Shown here: in pieces, positions 5,676 to 7,715 of the stretch | Numbering within the stretch: the first letter of the stretch is position 1 | Layout of the letters: each line of letters starts with the position of its first letter | Assembly: GCA_964638595.1 (NCBI GenBank) | Contig: CAZWYU010000024.1 | Location: 1 to 7,715, forward strand | Length of the DNA: 7,715 nucleotides | Reading direction: 5' to 3' | From: CAZWQR01 sp964638595 | Lineage (GTDB): Bacteria > Patescibacteriota > Minisyncoccia > Minisyncoccales > PEYH01 | The notes under the pieces: generated by a model | What the model saw: the letters and a program-made list of their open reading frames with translations, nothing else | Databases searched by the model: none | Told to the model about the DNA's origin: nothing | Translations under genes and position numbers: made by a program

Positions 5676-6005
5676 ATGGAATTTAGCGAATATCAAAAAA
5701 AATCTAGAGAAACAGCTATTTATCCCAATCAAGGGGATAATTTTGTTTATCCTACCCTGGGACTTGTTGGTGAATCTGGAGAAGTCGCTGAAAAGATTAA
5801 AAAGATTATAAGAGATAATGATGGAAAAATGAGTGAAGAGAAGAGAGAGGAATTAAAAAAAGAGTTAGGAGATGTTTTGTGGTATTTAGCTCAGCTTTCC
5901 ACAGAGTTGAGTTTGAATTTTGATGAAATAGCAGATTTTAATCTAAAAAAGCTTGCTTCTAGAAAAGAAAGGGATGTTATCCATGGTAACGGGGATAACA
6001 GATAA
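5676..6005 (+). CDS. MazG-like nucleotide pyrophosphohydrolase
   Basis: This is a 109-residue single-domain protein of the all-alpha NTP pyrophosphatase (MazG-like) superfamily. The metal-binding pattern is complete: E33-S-G-E36 in GLVGESGEVAEK and E63-L-G-D66 in KKELGDVLWYLA, 26 residues apart, as in EXXE-(12-28)-EXXD. The end NLKKLASRKERDVIHGNGDNR is typical of the short MazG-like group. Such enzymes split NTPs, often non-canonical or dNTPs, to NMP and pyrophosphate, cleaning the nucleotide pool; the exact substrate is unknown. A TTG at 5658 in frame would add six residues but lies in the terminator T-run, so ATG 5676 is the start. The stop TAA shares its last base with the start of the next gene (TAATG), so the two are translationally coupled and probably work together. 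Confidence 0.92.
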   Translation: MEFSEYQKKSRETAIYPNQGDNFVYPTLGLVGESGEVAEKIKKIIRDNDGKMSEEKREELKKELGDVLWYLAQLSTELSLNFDEIADFNLKKLASRKERDVIHGNGDNR

Positions 6006-6697
6006 TGGAAGACATCAGAACAAAACTTGAATCTTTGGCTGATCCGGAAAGAGCAAAAAAATTAGCTTCTTTTTTTAAAACTAAAAAAGGAGAGTATGGA
6101 GAAGGAGATGTTTTTATGGGCATTGTGTTTTCTGACCTAAAGAATTTGGCAAGAGAGCATAGAGAAATTTCTCTTTTTGATTTAAAAAAACTTTTGAAAA
6201 GTAAAATCCATGAAAAACGCTCTTTGGCTTTAGCTATTTTGGTTGATAAATATAGAAGAGAAGATAATAAGAAAAAAATAGTTGATTTTTATTTAAAAAA
6301 TTTAGAGTCGATTAATAACTGGGACTTAGTTGACGGTTCTGCTTATAAGATTTTAGGAGATTATTTAATCAATAGAGATAAAAAAATATTATATCAGCTT
6401 GCTCAATCTAATAATCTTTGGAAAAAAAGGATTGCTATTGTTTCCAGTTTTGCTTTTATTAGAATAAAACAATTTGAAGATTGTCTAAAAATTTCTAAAA
6501 TTCTTTTAAGAGATAAACACGATTTAATCCATAAGGCAGTAGGCTGGATGTTGAGAGAAGTAGGTAAAAGAGACTTAAAAATAGAGGAGAAGTTTTTAAA
6601 AAAACACTACAAAAAAATGCCCAGAACAATGTTAAGATATTCTATTGAGAGGTTTGAGGAAAAAAAGAGAAAGGCCTACATAGAAGGGAGGATATGA
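6005..6697 (+). CDS. alkD: AlkD-like DNA alkylation repair protein (HEAT-repeat DNA glycosylase)
   Basis: This 230-residue all-helical HEAT-like protein is of the AlkC/AlkD family. Signatures are FFKTKKGEYGEGD (23-35), HEKRSLALAIL (69-79), INNWDLVD (103-110), LWKKRIAIVSSFAFIR (138-153), HDLIHKAVGWMLREVGKRD (172-190) and MPRTMLRYSIE (205-215). The residues matching the AlkD site (Trp109, Asp113, Arg148, Trp187 in Bacillus AlkD) are Trp106, Asp110, Arg142 and Trp181, so the enzyme should be active. AlkD excises cationic N3- and N7-alkylated purines without flipping the base. The gene begins inside the MazG stop codon, so both are made together: one would guard the nucleotide pool, the other the DNA (inference). 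Its TGA stop overlaps the ATG of the next, frameshifted ORF. Confidence 0.94.
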   Translation: MEDIRTKLESLADPERAKKLASFFKTKKGEYGEGDVFMGIVFSDLKNLAREHREISLFDLKKLLKSKIHEKRSLALAILVDKYRREDNKKKIVDFYLKNLESINNWDLVDGSAYKILGDYLINRDKKILYQLAQSNNLWKKRIAIVSSFAFIRIKQFEDCLKISKILLRDKHDLIHKAVGWMLREVGKRDLKIEEKFLKKHYKKMPRTMLRYSIERFEEKKRKAYIEGRI

Positions 6698-6830
6698 TTG
6701 TGAATAAATGGCTTAAAACTATTTTAATTATTTTTTTCTTCTAGGCATTTTTTTTGGTTTGTATATTTCAATAGTTACTAATAATAATTCTATAAAAAAC
6801 GAGGATTTAAAATTAAACAGCAGACTTTAA
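6694..6830 (+). pseudogene. Small membrane ORF split by a -1 frameshift at a T run
   Basis: The ATG overlaps the alkD stop (ATGA). Frame 0 reads MIVNKWLKTILIIFFF and stops at TAG 6742-6744. Shifting back one base at T TTT TTC (6732-6738) gives 15 codons plus LLGIFFGLYISIV and a polar tail ending KLNSRL at TAA 6828-6830, 45 residues in all. The product has a positive head and one membrane helix running across the shift point, so the two halves clearly belong together. The cause may be a lost T (mutation or sequencing error), transcript slippage, or programmed -1 frameshifting, since U UUU UUC is a known slippery heptamer. The tail overlaps the MazG remnant beginning at 6820, so the 3' end may not be original. 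The function is unknown. Confidence 0.6.
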
Positions 6831-6892
6831 ACTAAGGAAAATTGCTTCTAGAAAAAAGAAAGAAAATCGACGGCAGTGGAGATAATAGATAA
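6820..6892 (+). pseudogene. Remnant of a second MazG-like gene (3' end only)
   Basis: Bases 6820-6855 align without gaps to 5931-5966 of the intact MazG gene with 30 of 36 identical, including a shared TTGCTTCTAGAAAA. The frame from 6823 reads DFKLRKIASRK, matching DFNLKKLASRK of MazG. After an A-rich run the frame shifts by one, and IDGSGDNR follows with TAA at 6890-6892, matching IHGNGDNR and its stop. Nothing before 6820 resembles MazG. The piece is thus the last 20-25 codons of a paralogue, with a homopolymer frameshift. It lies 5 bases before the Memo-family start, the same gap as between trxA and gdhA, so it may mark the former upstream gene of an operon. It cannot encode an enzyme. Confidence 0.8.
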
Positions 6893-6897
6893 AAAAT

Positions 6898-7715
6898 ATG
6901 AAAGATTTTTTTATAGCATCTCTTTTAATAACTTTTATAATAGCTGGTTTTTTGTTTTTTAGTTCTTCAAAACCCGAGATACAAGAAAAAAACATTAACA
7001 TCAGCGGGGGAGTAGTTTGTCATCATCTTTTGGCAGAATCTATAATAAAAGATTTTTTTGATTATTTATCAGAGTATTCTAGCCCAGAGACAATTATTTT
7101 ATTAGGGCCTGACCATTTTGATAAGTCTCTTTTTTCAGGTTCAGATTTTATAGGGCCTGATTTAGAAAATGAAAAGTTTGAAGATTTAGATGTCAATCAG
7201 CATTTAATTAATGGTTTGTCTCTAAAGAGCAATATTTTTTTTGATTCCACTGTCTTAATAGAAGACCACGCTATTACAACTCTGATTCCTTACATTCAAA
7301 AGCATTTTCCAGAAGCGAAAATTGCTCCTTTCTTAATTTCTTCAAGAGCAAACTACCAAGAGGTAAAAGAATTCTCCGAGAAGTTGAATTATTTAGCTGA
7401 AAAAAATAGTATAGTAGTAGCTAGTGTTGATTTTTCTCATTATTTATCCAGTCTTGCTTCAGAGTTTCACGATTTAAAAAGTAAGAGAGTCTTAGCTAAT
7501 TTTGAAGAAGAAAAATTTCAGGAACTTGAAGTTGATTCCTGGCAGTCTCTCTATATTTTAAGAAATTTTTCTCAATTTAAAGAATGTGAATATATTAAAA
7601 CTATTGCCCATAAGGAATCAAATGATTTTTTAAAAAATGAAACAGATAGCGTAACTTCTTATTTCAGCGCTGTTTTTCAAGATGAGGAAGTTGAAAAAAA
7701 TAAAGATTGGCAAAC
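6898..7715 (+). CDS. Membrane-anchored Memo-family protein (AmmeMemoRadiSam B-like), 3' end cut by window
   Basis: There are 272 codons up to the window edge, with no stop yet. Residues 5-22 form one hydrophobic helix after Lys2, so the rest is probably outside the membrane or lipid-tethered. The Memo domain (about 36-262) resembles class III extradiol dioxygenases without proven activity: VVCHHLLAE with His42 (human Memo His49), ILLGPDHF with His73 (Memo His81), IEDHAITTLIPYIQKHFP (121-138) and VASVDFSHY (174-182). The third Memo metal-site residue, Cys244 of MCGRHPI, appears replaced by Asp213 in VDSWQSL. The domain end TDSVTSYFSAVF (249-260) is recognisable. Bacterial relatives often neighbour AMMECR1 and radical SAM genes; none is visible here, but the downstream side is cut off. 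The start follows the SD-less TAAAAAATATG string (6890-6900). Family call is good; the role is unknown. Confidence 0.85.
   Translation, partial: MKDFFIASLLITFIIAGFLFFSSSKPEIQEKNINISGGVVCHHLLAESIIKDFFDYLSEYSSPETIILLGPDHFDKSLFSGSDFIGPDLENEKFEDLDVNQHLINGLSLKSNIFFDSTVLIEDHAITTLIPYIQKHFPEAKIAPFLISSRANYQEVKEFSEKLNYLAEKNSIVVASVDFSHYLSSLASEFHDLKSKRVLANFEEEKFQELEVDSWQSLYILRNFSQFKECEYIKTIAHKESNDFLKNETDSVTSYFSAVFQDEEVEKNKDWQ

Noticed and set aside
3060..6900. TGA recoded as glycine (Gracilibacteria code)
   Set aside because: No conserved gene here has an internal TGA, and the RlpA-like and AlkD-like genes end naturally at TGA.
153..7001. Minus-strand open frames of 60-68 codons, e.g. 2880-3074, 4465-4671 and 6813-7001
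   Set aside because: All overlap convincing + strand genes or remnants, show no family motifs and have no visible SD sites.
1..7715. CRISPR array, tRNA, insertion sequence or phage genes
   Set aside because: No spaced direct repeats, no cloverleaf or TTCRANTCY-like arm and no transposase or integrase motifs were seen; the only duplicated piece is the MazG 3' end.

Overview
This window reads as a stretch of a small, AT-rich bacterial genome, most likely a member of the Patescibacteria (candidate phyla radiation, Parcubacteria-like). Grounds for this: low GC, tightly packed genes that touch or overlap by a few bases, an almost general lack of Shine-Dalgarno (SD) sites, and a gene mix I associate with that group. 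TGA is used as a stop (after the RlpA-like gene and the AlkD-like gene), so the TGA-to-glycine code of Gracilibacteria does not apply. All genes found are on the + strand. The lineage is an inference.

Region 1 (1-2648) is a redox cluster. It holds the 3' end of a CsoR/CstR-family sensor-repressor, thioredoxin (CQPC active site), glutamate dehydrogenase and thioredoxin reductase, with gaps of 3-13 bases. It looks like one operon. NADPH feeds the reductase, which feeds thioredoxin. The dehydrogenase could supply reduced nicotinamide, and the repressor may sense persulfide or another thiol stress.

Region 2 (2649-3292) is a self-contained unit. A near-consensus housekeeping promoter starts right after the trxB stop. 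It is followed by a strong SD, a cell-wall RlpA-like protein with an apparent degenerate LysM domain, and a terminator whose loop carries the stop codon.

Region 3 (3293-3627) has no conventional gene. It holds a locally GC-rich island with the best SD of the window, two coupled micro-ORFs (26 and 12 codons), a terminator, and then an ECF-type promoter.

Region 4 (3571-5659) is a signalling pair: an ECF sigma factor and a one-pass membrane protein with a large outer domain, probably its anti-sigma factor. It ends in a strong hairpin terminator. The sigma factor probably drives its own promoter.

Region 5 (5660-7715) begins with an extended -10 placed so that the MazG-like NTP pyrophosphohydrolase would be made from a leaderless mRNA. 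An AlkD-like DNA glycosylase overlaps it; together they suggest nucleotide-pool and DNA damage upkeep. Next come a frameshifted small membrane ORF with a U UUU UUC slippery site and an 83%-identical remnant of a second MazG 3' end. The last gene is a membrane-anchored Memo-family protein cut by the window edge.
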